Below are positions 7,185 through 17,183 of a stretch of DNA of 25,948 bases, one piece after another. The notes under the pieces were generated by a model that worked only from the letters and a program-made list of their open reading frames with translations, did no database searches and was not told the DNA's origin. Source of the stretch: JAZQLP01 sp045542755 (GTDB lineage Bacteria; Bacillota; Clostridia; Oscillospirales; UBA644). The stretch spans positions 1 to 25,948 of the forward strand of contig JAZQLP010000068.1 in the NCBI GenBank assembly GCA_045542755.1, read 5' to 3'. A program made the position numbers and the translations under genes. How positions within the stretch are numbered: the stretch's first letter is position 1; the number at the start of each line of letters is the position of its first letter.

Positions 7185-8453
7185 TTATTTGGGAAGAACT
7201 ACCGATACGGCCATTTTATCGGTGTCAAAATAAGACAGTGCCTCATTTACGTCTTCAAGTGTAAGATTTCTGTATATTTCAAGCTTATCTAAATGGGAAA
7301 TACCGTCAAAATAAGCATCCATATAGCCAAGGGCCAAACCTTCTACACTGTCAAAACCGTTTAAGAGGTACCCGTAATTTTTATTTTTAAGAAGCCTGAA
7401 TGTGTCTTCGTTAATACCGGTTTTACGGAAACTGTCAATTTCAGCTTTAACGGCCTCATAAACCTTCATGGGTTCAGAGGATTCACCACCGACGGCAAGA
7501 ACCCCACAGTCGGGATAGCACATGGCTTCACCGCCAAAGCCTTGGTTTATAAGTCCTGCGTTGTAAAGATCAAGATAGAGCTTTGAGGATTTTCCCAAAA
7601 TGGCATCAAAGATCATCTCGCAAACTATACGATGCTTAACCAGGTCAATACCGTCGCCCCTGAAAGTATCCTTTATGCCAAACTCAAACAAGGGCTTTGC
7701 CACTTCGGCAAAATGCTCCATGTATGAAATATTTATCTCATCAGGCTCATTGTCGAATAGGCGCTCCACTTTTTCGGGAATAACATCCCTCATGCCCTTA
7801 TCCAAAACTTCAATAACCTTGTTTTCATCCACGTCACCGCAAACGCAAAGTACCATATTAGCAGGGTTATAGAAAGCATTAAAGCAGGCATAAAGCAGAT
7901 CTGCAGTAATCTCAGATATGCTTTCCACGCTACCGGCTATCTCCTCCCTAATGGGATGATTTGAATAAAGGCACTTAAGAAGATTGTAGAAAACAACATT
8001 GCCCGGATTATCAAGTCCCATCTGTATTTCCTGGCCGATAATCCCCTGCTCTTTTGCGACGGATTCGGGTGTAAAGAAGGGTTGATTTACGACCTCAGTA
8101 AGAATTTCGAGTGAATCGTAAAAATTATCAGTGCAAGAGTAAATATAAGCAGTCTTGTCAAAGGATGTGAAGGCGTTGGCATCTGCTCCCGTAGTGGAAT
8201 ACTTGGTAAAGGCATCACCGTATTCCTTCTCAAACATTTTATGCTCAAGAAAATGGGCAATTCCGGCAGGTACGGTATAGACCTTCCCACCAAAAGAAAA
8301 CTTGTTATTTACAGACCCGTACTTTGTAGCATAAACGGCAAACTTCGAAGTAAAGTCCTTCTTTGGAATAACTATAACTCTTAACCCTTTAAAAACGGTG
8401 GTAAGGTAGGATTCTCCCGTGCGGGTGTCCACAAATCTTTCAAACATAATCAT
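7185..8453 (-). CDS. M16 zinc peptidase, YmfH-like (catalytic partner)
   Basis: A 422-residue M16 (insulinase/pitrilysin) family protein resembling B. subtilis YmfH in length and gene order. The inverted zinc motif HxxEH is at residues 67-71 (HFLEH), and a downstream zinc-ligand glutamate is probably E142 in KEQGIIGQEI, so it should be catalytically active. No signal peptide is visible, so a cytoplasmic location is likely. It overlaps the preceding M16 gene by four bases (ATGA), with AAAGGA 7 bases before the first ATG, which supports translational coupling and formation of a two-subunit peptidase. Physiological substrates are unknown. Confidence 0.9.
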   Translation of the reverse strand: MIMFERFVDTRTGESYLTTVFKGLRVIVIPKKDFTSKFAVYATKYGSVNNKFSFGGKVYTVPAGIAHFLEHKMFEKEYGDAFTKYSTTGADANAFTSFDKTAYIYSCTDNFYDSLEILTEVVNQPFFTPESVAKEQGIIGQEIQMGLDNPGNVVFYNLLKCLYSNHPIREEIAGSVESISEITADLLYACFNAFYNPANMVLCVCGDVDENKVIEVLDKGMRDVIPEKVERLFDNEPDEINISYMEHFAEVAKPLFEFGIKDTFRGDGIDLVKHRIVCEMIFDAILGKSSKLYLDLYNAGLINQGFGGEAMCYPDCGVLAVGGESSEPMKVYEAVKAEIDSFRKTGINEDTFRLLKNKNYGYLLNGFDSVEGLALGYMDAYFDGISHLDKLEIYRNLTLEDVNEALSYFDTDKMAVSVVLPK

Positions 8454-9721
8454 TCACCATCCTTTGACTCATCGGGTGAAGTAAGGAAATATACAGTGTC
8501 AAGGCTTAATTTTTGAGCGCAAGCCTTAATATCTTCAGCGGTAACAGACTTGATTCCCGCAATAAACTCTTCTGTTGATATTTCCTGATTTCCCATATAG
8601 CTGTTAAGATAATAACTATCCGAAGAAAAGAGTTCGTCCGTAACGGTAAGATATTGATTTATAAGCATTTTTCTTGCCCCGTCCATATCCTCTTCGGATA
8701 TATCTCCGTCTTTGATTCTCTCCAACTGTTTTATTATCTCGTCATAAGCCTTCTGTTTATTTTCCTTGGATATACCTGCGTAAACAAGAAGTAAGCCTTT
8801 TTGAGTATTAAGGGATGATGAACAGAAATAACAAAGAGAGAGCTTTTCGCGGACGTTCATAAACAGATAACTTATAGGACTTGCTCCGTAAACGGCATTG
8901 AGCATCATATATGCAAATCTATTATCAGTATAGCTCTTTGAACCCAAGCGGAAGCCCAGACAAAGAATTGACTGATTAACTGCCATTTCTGCAGTGATAT
9001 CAGTTACGTCCTCAGCCGATTCAACAAAGAGCGTAGGGGTGATTTCACCTGTTCGAGTATGGGCAAAGAGCTTTTCAGCCAAACCTGTAAGTCTGTCGCT
9101 ATCAAAAGCACCAGAACCAACAATGAGCACCTTAGACTCGCTCATAAGCTTTTTGTAAGCATCATATAGCTCATTAGGTGTAATTGCAGATATTTCATCG
9201 GGCTGTCCCAACTCGTCTATTGAATACAACTCGTCAGCGCACATCGCTTCGATACATTTACCAATAGCATATCCTGCCTTATGGTTAATACGTCTTTTGA
9301 TTCGGTCAATAAGGTTATTACTTTCCGTACTCATAATATCCTTATCAAATCCGCCATCAGAAACAAGAGGATTGCTTATCATATCAATAAGAAATCCTAT
9401 CATATTCTCTGAAACCGTAGCATTATCAAAAGCATATTTATCCGCAATAAAAGAGGTGGAAAATCTTATAATCTGATTCTCACCTGTTTTCGCTACGGCA
9501 GAAGAAAATGTTGCGCCATAGTTTTCTTCGAGAAATTTGTTTATTTCCGTCTGATTTTTATAAGTGGCATTACCCGCTCTCATAACACCTGCAAGAAGGG
9601 CATTTGCCGATGGATTACGGTCAAGAGGCAGGATAAAGTTGACTGAGATAAGGTTACGGGTAAATTTTTCGGTATTGATATATCTAATATCAACGCTGTC
9701 GGAGTATCGTATTTTCTGCAT
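8450..9721 (-). CDS. M16 peptidase-like protein, YmfF-like (no zinc motif)
   Basis: A 423-residue M16-fold protein like B. subtilis YmfF. It keeps the M16 architecture (N-terminal ALLAGVMRAGNATYKNQTEINKFLEENYGA, and FSSDSYYLNSYMGNQEISTEEFI near the C terminus). No HxxEH is found at the expected place, so it is probably the non-catalytic half of a heterodimer with the following gene. It is the first gene of the ymfF-ymfH-lgt-folD string, and the promoter at 9753-9781 lies just upstream. The ribosome binding site is weak (GGATGTGAAG). No signal peptide is visible. Confidence 0.87.
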   Translation of the reverse strand: MQKIRYSDSVDIRYINTEKFTRNLISVNFILPLDRNPSANALLAGVMRAGNATYKNQTEINKFLEENYGATFSSAVAKTGENQIIRFSTSFIADKYAFDNATVSENMIGFLIDMISNPLVSDGGFDKDIMSTESNNLIDRIKRRINHKAGYAIGKCIEAMCADELYSIDELGQPDEISAITPNELYDAYKKLMSESKVLIVGSGAFDSDRLTGLAEKLFAHTRTGEITPTLFVESAEDVTDITAEMAVNQSILCLGFRLGSKSYTDNRFAYMMLNAVYGASPISYLFMNVREKLSLCYFCSSSLNTQKGLLLVYAGISKENKQKAYDEIIKQLERIKDGDISEEDMDGARKMLINQYLTVTDELFSSDSYYLNSYMGNQEISTEEFIAGIKSVTAEDIKACAQKLSLDTVYFLTSPDESKDGE

Positions 9722-9752
9722 ATCTTCACATCCACATTTTTAATACTAACTA

Positions 9753-9781
9753 ATAATACCATTATTTACAGCTACTGTCAA
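9753..9781 (-). promoter_or_regulatory. Sigma-A promoter of the ymfF-ymfH-lgt-folD string
   Basis: On the minus strand there is a perfect TTGACA (plus-strand TGTCAA, 9776-9781), a 17-base spacer and TATTAT (9753-9758), one mismatch from consensus. The start codon is about 30 bases beyond the -10. The promoter starts only about 22 bases after the stop of the giant glucan-synthase gene, with no hairpin between them. Confidence 0.85.
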
Positions 9782-9802
9782 TAGAGTTAACAAATTTTCC
9801 TA

Positions 9803-12800
9803 TTAAACAGGCAAATATTGATACACTATCTCGTGGTCTTTTCCGTCCAGAATTATCTTATCCGTTTCAACCTTATCCACCGTTATTTTTCTTTCCCTTG
9901 CTTTTCTTACAAGTATTTTTATTTTTGCTTTTCCAATATTCATATCAACTCTGAACTCGCGCCAATCTTTTGGTAACGACGGTGATATAAATATCCGATT
10001 ACCACGTATCTTTATTCCAAAAACATCTTGAATCATAACTCTGAAATACCATCCTGCGGCCCCGGTATAGTGTGTCCAACCACCCATTCCCTCGTGTCCA
10101 GAAGCAGAATATATATCTGCCGCAAGAACATAAGGCTCAACACGGTATTTCATAACGTTCTCAAGTGTTTTTGTTCTGCTTAAAGGATTGAGTAACGCAA
10201 GTATTTCATATCCTTTCTCATACTGCCCGTCCCTTATAAGAGCAAGAGCATACCAAATAGCCGCGTGGGTATACTGTCCCCCATTTTCCCTTACTCCCGG
10301 AACGTAACTCATAATATAGCCGGGGTTATTTTTGCTATCGTGAAAAGGCGGATAAAAAAGTTTAACCATTTTGTTTTCTCTATCCACAAGCAGTTTATCT
10401 GCACTGTCAAGACCACTTCTGACACGTGCAGGGTCAAAACCTCCGCATATAGCCGCAAATGATTGGGGTAAAATGTCAATTCGGCCTTCTTCTGAAACGT
10501 ATGAGCCAAGAGGTTCTCCGTTATCGAAATATCCACGCCTGTACCATTGTCCGTCCCAAGCGGATGCTTCGATATTTTCTCTTAAAGCATGGGACGTTTC
10601 AAGACAATACTGGGCAAACTTTTCATCTCCAATGGTATTAGCAAGGTTGCTGAATTTTTCCAGAACGTATATTGCAAAAAAGCTTCCCCAGACGGTTTCA
10701 CCAAGACCTTTTATACCAACCTTATTCATGCCATCGTTCCAATCTCCGCTACCGAAAAGTAATAAACCATGAGGTCCTGTTTTAATGGCCCTTACGATTG
10801 CTTTTTTGCCATGCTGGTACACAGTATCACTTTTTTTCGATGGCGACACTTCTATATAAGCCTCGGTCTCTCCCTCAGAAAGCGATCTTCCTTCACAGTA
10901 AGGAACGGTCTTATATAACAGAGAATAATCGTCCATTCTTTCAGTAAATTCAAAAATTGCCAAGGGTAACCATAAAAGGTCATCACATGAACGGGTGCGA
11001 GTACCCCTTGTCAAATGATTTTTGTCTTCGGGAAACCACCAGTGCATAACGTCTCCCTCCTCAAACTGCTTTGAACAACAGCGTATAATCTGCTTTTTTA
11101 AAAGTTTGGGCTCTGTTATAGCTAAAGCCATAGTATCCTGAAGCTGATCTCTGAATCCCATAGCCCCACTGCATTGATAAAAACCAACCTTACCAAAAAG
11201 TCTTGCGCTTTTTATCTGATATTGGAGAAATCCGTTAAACAAAAGATCAAGCCCTGCATCCGCGGTTTTAACAGAAACAGTTCCTACCGTAGACCAGTAT
11301 TTTTCCACACTTTCAAGCTCCCTTGAATAAAAGTTTTCAGCTTCAAGCATCTTAAGGAGATTGTTTTTACGCTTAGAAGATTCTGCGTACCCAATATAAA
11401 AATTAACTTCTGACCTTTCGCCGCTTTTACATTCTACTCGCAGTCCGCTGTCATCATCCTGAATGCTCCCTTTACAGTATAAAAGCGCGTAATGTTCTGA
11501 TCGGCTTAAAGAATAAGGATAAGAAAAAAGTATATAGTTTCCATTCGCCTCAAAGGAGGTCAATCTATCCTGCCCCTTTCCGGAAGATAACTCGCATCTG
11601 TATATTAAAGACACGTCTTTATCAGAAGCGTTCTCAAATTCGACCTTAACCGCTTTTATTGGCAGATTAACGCATACAAATAGGGATACCCTTATTCTTA
11701 TGCCCGCAATATCTGTCTCGTAAGCGGCAATCCCCTTTCTGAAATACGACGATGCGCCCTTGACTACATCATAGACAGAATCTCCAACTTTTAGCAATAG
11801 CTTTTCGCCATCATTATCTCGTATAATATCATTGGTAAATGAGGTTATTTTACAGTTTGCCGCACTTTTACCAAAAGTAAAACCAAGACTATTATGAGAA
11901 ATCAACGTGCCAAACCGCGGATTTGCTAATACGTGACACCAAGGTGGCATTCCCTTAAATTTATTGGAGTCGTCAATTCCAAAACCCAGTCGGTTCCCCG
12001 CAAAAGCATACCCACCTATTCCTGACTTATATGCATACCGTATACGAACCGGACGGCCAGCTCGGAGATGGGAGTAGGCTGTGTCGTTTTTTTCACTCTC
12101 CGGACGCCACCCCTTCTCCACATCGGCATAAAAAGTACTTATACCAACAATCAAAGAAAAATCTGCGAGATTGTCTATTGCTCTTATAAATATACCGCCT
12201 TGTTTATTGACCAAATGCCGCACACCTGTCTTGACTGCCTGCTCAACAAGGGCATTATAGACAGGTTTATAGTAGCCATCCTCCGTTCCATAGGAAATGA
12301 GCATCTCGACCTTTACACCTCTGTAATGAAGTACAGCAAAAGCTTTTATAAAGGCCAAGCACATATCAACCGTAGTGGATGAAGTATGAATAAAAATTAT
12401 CGGCACATCTCCGGAAAGACCGTATTTAAAGATTTCAGGATAAGCCGAGGGAAGGCCTAATGGTAATTTTGGGCCGATTTTATCACCGTTCATAATATAG
12501 TTAAGAATAAGGTCCGCAATCTTAAGACTTTCCTTATCTGCAGATATTGAACGAAGATATGACACGGCCATTTTTTGCAGATTTTCCGCTGCTCGCAACA
12601 AAGCAAATCGTTTGAGTCGGATAATCTTTTTACTGGAAATCTCTTCCGTCTCGCCTACAGCCATAATGAACCGTACCGATGACGATTCAAAGGGTCGCAG
12701 AGATATTTGGGTTCGCAAGCATACGCAAGGAGATATAGGGATAATATCCCCGGAAAAATCCCCCGTCATTTTGGTATCAAAGGCATTTAAGAAGGACGCC

Positions 12801-15800
12801 ATTCCTTGACTGCTATCCAAAATATTGAACCTTGTAGTTTCAAACTCAAATAGCTGTTCTTCTCCGTTTTCATTAAAGAGGGTTACAGAAATGCTTTTAC
12901 ACTGTTCGCCGACACATCTCACTCTTCTACTTAAAGAAAGAATATTAACAGAGCTGTCAAATCTTCCTTGAACGAACAAATCAGAAAAGGCGGAATGACT
13001 TTCTTCAATATGCGATTGAGTTAATACAGGCTCAAAATAGAACACTATATCCACATCAGTATTGCGATGACTGTCATTTTTTACAGATAGTGTTCGAATC
13101 TCACAGTCCGAATTCGGCACAACCGTAACGGTATAAGTCGTTTCTATATTTTTCTTCTTTGCCTTATATGAGGTATTTGATAAGCCAAACACCGTTTTAT
13201 AGGTGGCCTCTCGGTCAAATACAGGTGCGAAGGTCGCGCAAAGGGTACAATCATCATTTCTGACTGCGGCAAATATCCCCTTACTGTCGCTATTTGCAAA
13301 TCCCGTATTGATACGATATTTTGTAAGGCGAACGTCACCGTATTCAGTATACCCACACCCGTTATCCCCAAGAATAATGCTTAAACGGTTATCGCTTATG
13401 GCGGTCCAGTTGGGCTTTTCCAAATTTACCCTTGTTATCTCTTTATATCTGCCATACATCTTGCCTCGTTTTTGAGAAAACGACATCTCTCTCATAACTA
13501 TGGCTGAATCTGATATGCGCTCTTCAAGCAGTTCAGAAAAAAAAGACACATCTCCATTAAAGAATCGGAAAACCATTATACTGTTCTTTAGAACGTTTAC
13601 GGCGGCAAGAAAACTCATGGATAGATGATGTGCCATATAAGTTTTTATGCTTACAGGGTCTTTTCCAACTCTCAGCGGAGTAGCATCGAGAGCATCGTAA
13701 AATCCGTATTTCCCGTACATAGAGTGCTTTTCGAGCTTATCAAGATTTTTGAGAGAAGCTTTCGGATAAAAAGGCAGGGTAAGAAATGAAGAATACGGTG
13801 ATATTACGTTATCCTTGTCCTGTCCCTTTTTAAACGCTAATTTCTGTACGCCAAAAGCCTTATATTGATAGTACAATACCTCGTCAAAGAGATAGTATCC
13901 GCTTTCGGAATTTCCCCATGGAAGTTTCATGTTTCTTGCTCTTTGAGCAAAAAATACACTTTTAAGCATTTGATCATTAAAGGTGTGCTTTGTCACAGGG
14001 AGAAATAGAGTTGGCAGATAATATTCAAACATTGTACCTGTCCAGCTCTTAACGTACATTCGCCCCCAATCTTCACAGACAGCTCTGCCAAGATTTTCCC
14101 AATGGGTGACGGGAACTATTTGTTTTGCTATACAGTAATATGACGACAGTAATGCTTCGCTGGCATATAAATCGTAATACCCTTCGGTAAAAGTCTCTCG
14201 CGCACTGTCGTATCCAATATAAAACAGACCTATATCATTATTGTACATAAAGCCCAGGTCCATATCCTGCAAAAGTCTTTCAATTCTGAGGGCCAAAGAG
14301 TTACCTTTACGGTCCCCCATATCCAGCAAGCCTTTTTTTAATGTCTCAAAACAAACGGCCAGATTCCCACTGTCAACAAAAGATATAAATAAGGGGTCCA
14401 GAGGGCGCATTGTCTGAATATCGTACCAGTTATAGAGATTACCCTTGAACTTCGGCAGCTTTTCTACGGAAGTTATGGTTTTTGACAAGAGAGAAAACAA
14501 TTCTTCTTTTTCTATCAAACCGACATCGTAACCACCCAACAAAGAAAGCATAACCAAACCAATGTTGCTGGGAGAAGTTCTGATAACAGCAACGTTCAAG
14601 GGTTCCTCCTGAAAGTTATCAGGAGGAAGATAGTTGTTTTCGGGAGTAAGAAAATCCACATAGTACGACCACATATCCTTTAGGTAGCGGCGTATTTTGT
14701 TTTCATCTATGGTGTTTTTTTTATTTTCACTCCTTATCGATAAGAGATATGGCAAACATATTCCCATAATCCATAAAACACCGACAATAAACGTATAGGG
14801 TGAAAAGAATAAAATAATGCCTACCAACTGTATAGCCGCATGTCTAAAAGCCGTATTTATTTTCAGTCCCTGTCTATCAGCATCTGCGGCCGTAACCCAC
14901 TCCATAAGTCGAGCTTTATCTTTACGTGCCAGTCTGAAAATACTCCTTACTGCAGCATCTGCGGAATTATAGGCAAATGAAGGTAACAACGCAAGATTGC
15001 AGATACAGTGAAGAAGATTCCTACAAAGCGCAGGGACAGTTTCCGTACCGAACAATACGGAACGGAGATTTGCGGGTTTTCTCATAGCTTCTGCAATTGC
15101 AATCAAAAACGGAGTAAATATTCCTATGAGAGCCACTGTTCCGATGAGTGGATTTATTAACGATAATATAATGCATATCGCATATATGAAAGGTTGTACT
15201 CCCCTGATAATATTATCAAAAAGCTTGAACCTTGTCAGGGTTGATAAAGGATTTCCCGCTTTCCCATTAACGGAACTGTATTTCTTTAGAAAATATGAAT
15301 TCTGCACGTCGCCACGTATCCAGCGATGTCCTCTTTTAAGGTAAGAAAATAACGTTGCTGGCATGGAATCAAAAAACACAGTGTCCGAAACGTATACGGT
15401 ACGAAGATAGCCTCCCTCTATAATATCATGGCTTAATACGAGATTTTCGGGCAGTTGATTACAGAGCAGGTTATAAAAAAGTTCTATCCTGATTACGCCT
15501 TTACCCGCAAATATCCCATCGCCATATAAGCTTGAGTAAACAGAAAATGAGGGGTTAGAATACACCTCGGCCCCACCGATACCGCCGAAAATTTTTGTAA
15601 AAACGTTTCTCGACCAGGATGAAGCCTTAAGCTCTATTCGAGGGACTGCAATCCCATAACCACCCGACACAGTAATGCCGTTATCACTTATAACCGGTGA
15701 AGAAAACGGATGTTCTAAAACACCCACGAGATTTTTTATACTTCCTGCAGCAGGCTGGGTATCACTGTCAAGAGCTGTAAAATAAATAGCATCATAAATA

Positions 15801-17080
15801 TCTCCGTAAAGAAACGCAAACTCTTCAGAGCTATTTTCTTTGACCGCGGTAACAAAATCGCAAATAGCTCCCCTTTTGCGCTCTTTGCCCTCATAAACTC
15901 CCGTTTCTTCATTGTAGGTACGTTTGCGGATTGCGGCAAAGAAAACATTCCCGTGTTTCTTTTCAAGTTCCCCAAGCTTTTCCTTAAGATAATTAATTAA
16001 TACGGTATCGTTTTCACTAACCAGAGATGCTCCGCTTTTAAAATCAGCCAAAAAGCCGAACATAAACCCATTGAGTTTATTAGTTACCGAAATTTTCTCA
16101 ATCATCTCCAGTGCCCTATCAATACCCTTGATATCGTCAATAATGGTAACTGAACAAACAAGTGTTTTCGGAGCTCCGTCCTTTAGTTCCATACGCGGAA
16201 CGTAGGAGGCCTTTACAATATATGAATAGATTAAATCCAAGAGTGCTTTTAGGATAAAATAAAGGGGCAAAACAGTTGAAACGGTGACAACAATACTCTT
16301 TGAGACTACGCCTAATACGATTGAGGTTAAAATAGGAAAAATTACGCATAACTGCATATAAAAGTACTTTTTCTTATCGTATAACCAATATCCGAAATGA
16401 CTCTTAGCACCTACCTTATGGGCAGATGCTAATACTTTTGCCTCCTCAATCACCGCATCTTCCGTTTTGTTACGGCGTTTGGCCACATTTTCTATACGGA
16501 ACCTGTATTCGGATTTTGATTTTCTATCCATTGCAGCGTATACGGAATCAGACTCAAGAAGCTTTTCGATCTTGCATACTCGCTCAACAAAATCAATAAA
16601 TCTCTCTTTTCTAAGAACCCTGAGGATATCTAACTGCCGATTTATTATCCTCATACTATCGGTCTTATCTTTTACAGACACGTTTTTTGAGATTATTTCA
16701 ACACAGCACACCTTCATTAAGGGCAAAAATGCTGCCCCTTCCGAAAAAGTAAGATTCGCCTGCTGCCCGATATTAGAAAAAAAAGAATCCAAACTTTTTT
16801 TATCAGGAGAAGGATTTCCGTGACGGCAAAAATTATATATATACTCATATATTACTGGTGGATTATTTTCAGTAGCAGGCAACTCTTTTATCCCTTTGAG
16901 ATCAGACAATGCCTCAACATAACTTCTTTTTATAAGGTGAAAATTGTCGGAGAGGACAGCCGCATATCCGTTTTCATCTTTATCTATCTCCCGAAGGATA
17001 GCTTTAAAACATCCATGAATTTTATAAATAAATCTTTTTAGCGATATTGATTTCACATCTGACTTATTACGGATAAACAT
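9803..17080 (-). CDS. Cyclic beta-1,2-glucan synthase-like protein (GT84–glycoamylase-like–GH94)
   Basis: A 2,425-residue membrane protein. Residues 1-240 are soluble. Two hydrophobic segments at about 242-293 precede a GT84 glycosyltransferase domain with DSDT (438-441), HDIIEGG and RGHRW (583-587, an RxxRW form of the QxxRW motif). More membrane helices follow at about 622-665 and 747-782. A glycoamylase-like domain spans about 820-1180 (SESGYYLFDEVLYYQYKAFG, DNVISPYSS, YGFYDALDATP, TYMAHHLSMS). In characterised synthases the corresponding region performs cyclization. Two beta-sandwich regions and a GH94-type catalytic barrel end the protein, with GFRDQLQD, EGDVMHWWFPE, TRSCDDLLWLP, GDWND (2112-2116), NPGYIMSYVPGVRENGGQYTHAA and GGWTHYTGAAGW. 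Such enzymes make cyclic or linear beta-1,2-glucan from UDP-glucose, and GH94 trims by phosphorolysis. It is slightly shorter than the roughly 2,800-residue Brucella/Agrobacterium proteins. The start has AAGGAAGG 9 bases upstream. No exporter (NdvA/ChvA type) is in the window. Confidence 0.9.
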   Translation of the reverse strand: MFIRNKSDVKSISLKRFIYKIHGCFKAILREIDKDENGYAAVLSDNFHLIKRSYVEALSDLKGIKELPATENNPPVIYEYIYNFCRHGNPSPDKKSLDSFFSNIGQQANLTFSEGAAFLPLMKVCCVEIISKNVSVKDKTDSMRIINRQLDILRVLRKERFIDFVERVCKIEKLLESDSVYAAMDRKSKSEYRFRIENVAKRRNKTEDAVIEEAKVLASAHKVGAKSHFGYWLYDKKKYFYMQLCVIFPILTSIVLGVVSKSIVVTVSTVLPLYFILKALLDLIYSYIVKASYVPRMELKDGAPKTLVCSVTIIDDIKGIDRALEMIEKISVTNKLNGFMFGFLADFKSGASLVSENDTVLINYLKEKLGELEKKHGNVFFAAIRKRTYNEETGVYEGKERKRGAICDFVTAVKENSSEEFAFLYGDIYDAIYFTALDSDTQPAAGSIKNLVGVLEHPFSSPVISDNGITVSGGYGIAVPRIELKASSWSRNVFTKIFGGIGGAEVYSNPSFSVYSSLYGDGIFAGKGVIRIELFYNLLCNQLPENLVLSHDIIEGGYLRTVYVSDTVFFDSMPATLFSYLKRGHRWIRGDVQNSYFLKKYSSVNGKAGNPLSTLTRFKLFDNIIRGVQPFIYAICIILSLINPLIGTVALIGIFTPFLIAIAEAMRKPANLRSVLFGTETVPALCRNLLHCICNLALLPSFAYNSADAAVRSIFRLARKDKARLMEWVTAADADRQGLKINTAFRHAAIQLVGIILFFSPYTFIVGVLWIMGICLPYLLSIRSENKKNTIDENKIRRYLKDMWSYYVDFLTPENNYLPPDNFQEEPLNVAVIRTSPSNIGLVMLSLLGGYDVGLIEKEELFSLLSKTITSVEKLPKFKGNLYNWYDIQTMRPLDPLFISFVDSGNLAVCFETLKKGLLDMGDRKGNSLALRIERLLQDMDLGFMYNNDIGLFYIGYDSARETFTEGYYDLYASEALLSSYYCIAKQIVPVTHWENLGRAVCEDWGRMYVKSWTGTMFEYYLPTLFLPVTKHTFNDQMLKSVFFAQRARNMKLPWGNSESGYYLFDEVLYYQYKAFGVQKLAFKKGQDKDNVISPYSSFLTLPFYPKASLKNLDKLEKHSMYGKYGFYDALDATPLRVGKDPVSIKTYMAHHLSMSFLAAVNVLKNSIMVFRFFNGDVSFFSELLEERISDSAIVMREMSFSQKRGKMYGRYKEITRVNLEKPNWTAISDNRLSIILGDNGCGYTEYGDVRLTKYRINTGFANSDSKGIFAAVRNDDCTLCATFAPVFDREATYKTVFGLSNTSYKAKKKNIETTYTVTVVPNSDCEIRTLSVKNDSHRNTDVDIVFYFEPVLTQSHIEESHSAFSDLFVQGRFDSSVNILSLSRRVRCVGEQCKSISVTLFNENGEEQLFEFETTRFNILDSSQGMASFLNAFDTKMTGDFSGDIIPISPCVCLRTQISLRPFESSSVRFIMAVGETEEISSKKIIRLKRFALLRAAENLQKMAVSYLRSISADKESLKIADLILNYIMNGDKIGPKLPLGLPSAYPEIFKYGLSGDVPIIFIHTSSTTVDMCLAFIKAFAVLHYRGVKVEMLISYGTEDGYYKPVYNALVEQAVKTGVRHLVNKQGGIFIRAIDNLADFSLIVGISTFYADVEKGWRPESEKNDTAYSHLRAGRPVRIRYAYKSGIGGYAFAGNRLGFGIDDSNKFKGMPPWCHVLANPRFGTLISHNSLGFTFGKSAANCKITSFTNDIIRDNDGEKLLLKVGDSVYDVVKGASSYFRKGIAAYETDIAGIRIRVSLFVCVNLPIKAVKVEFENASDKDVSLIYRCELSSGKGQDRLTSFEANGNYILFSYPYSLSRSEHYALLYCKGSIQDDDSGLRVECKSGERSEVNFYIGYAESSKRKNNLLKMLEAENFYSRELESVEKYWSTVGTVSVKTADAGLDLLFNGFLQYQIKSARLFGKVGFYQCSGAMGFRDQLQDTMALAITEPKLLKKQIIRCCSKQFEEGDVMHWWFPEDKNHLTRGTRTRSCDDLLWLPLAIFEFTERMDDYSLLYKTVPYCEGRSLSEGETEAYIEVSPSKKSDTVYQHGKKAIVRAIKTGPHGLLLFGSGDWNDGMNKVGIKGLGETVWGSFFAIYVLEKFSNLANTIGDEKFAQYCLETSHALRENIEASAWDGQWYRRGYFDNGEPLGSYVSEEGRIDILPQSFAAICGGFDPARVRSGLDSADKLLVDRENKMVKLFYPPFHDSKNNPGYIMSYVPGVRENGGQYTHAAIWYALALIRDGQYEKGYEILALLNPLSRTKTLENVMKYRVEPYVLAADIYSASGHEGMGGWTHYTGAAGWYFRVMIQDVFGIKIRGNRIFISPSLPKDWREFRVDMNIGKAKIKILVRKARERKITVDKVETDKIILDGKDHEIVYQYLPV

Positions 17081-17100
17081 ATATACAAACCTTCCTTAAC

Positions 17101-17138
17101 AAAAAAATAAGGGTCGGAACATTGTACCGAATCCCTTA
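17101..17138 (-). terminator. Rho-independent terminator after the ThrE genes
   Basis: On the minus strand ATAAGGG pairs with CCCTTAT, and inner TCGG pairs with CCGA with a two-base bulge and a short loop. A seven-T run follows (plus-strand A7 at 17101-17107). It lies about 45 bases after the exporter stop and ends only about 20 bases before the glucan-synthase start codon, so it could also act as a leader attenuator for that gene. Confidence 0.75.
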
Positions 17139-17149
17139 TATTTTGTCCT
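17121..17149 (-). promoter_or_regulatory. Candidate promoter of the glucan-synthase gene, overlapping a terminator
   Basis: On the minus strand AGGACA (17144-17149; four of six matches to TTGACA), a 17-base spacer and TACAAT (17121-17126; five of six) precede the start codon by about 40 bases. The -10 lies within the loop side of the upstream terminator hairpin. It is the best candidate in the 103-base gap, but the -35 is weak. Confidence 0.35.
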
Positions 17150-17183
17150 ACGAAAGGCAGATTATTCCGTTTTTAAAGGCTTA

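Noticed and set aside
10265..17041. Many short open frames on both strands across the glucan-synthase gene
   Set aside because: The single 2,425-codon frame with ordered conserved motifs explains the region; the short frames lack ribosome binding sites and family resemblance.
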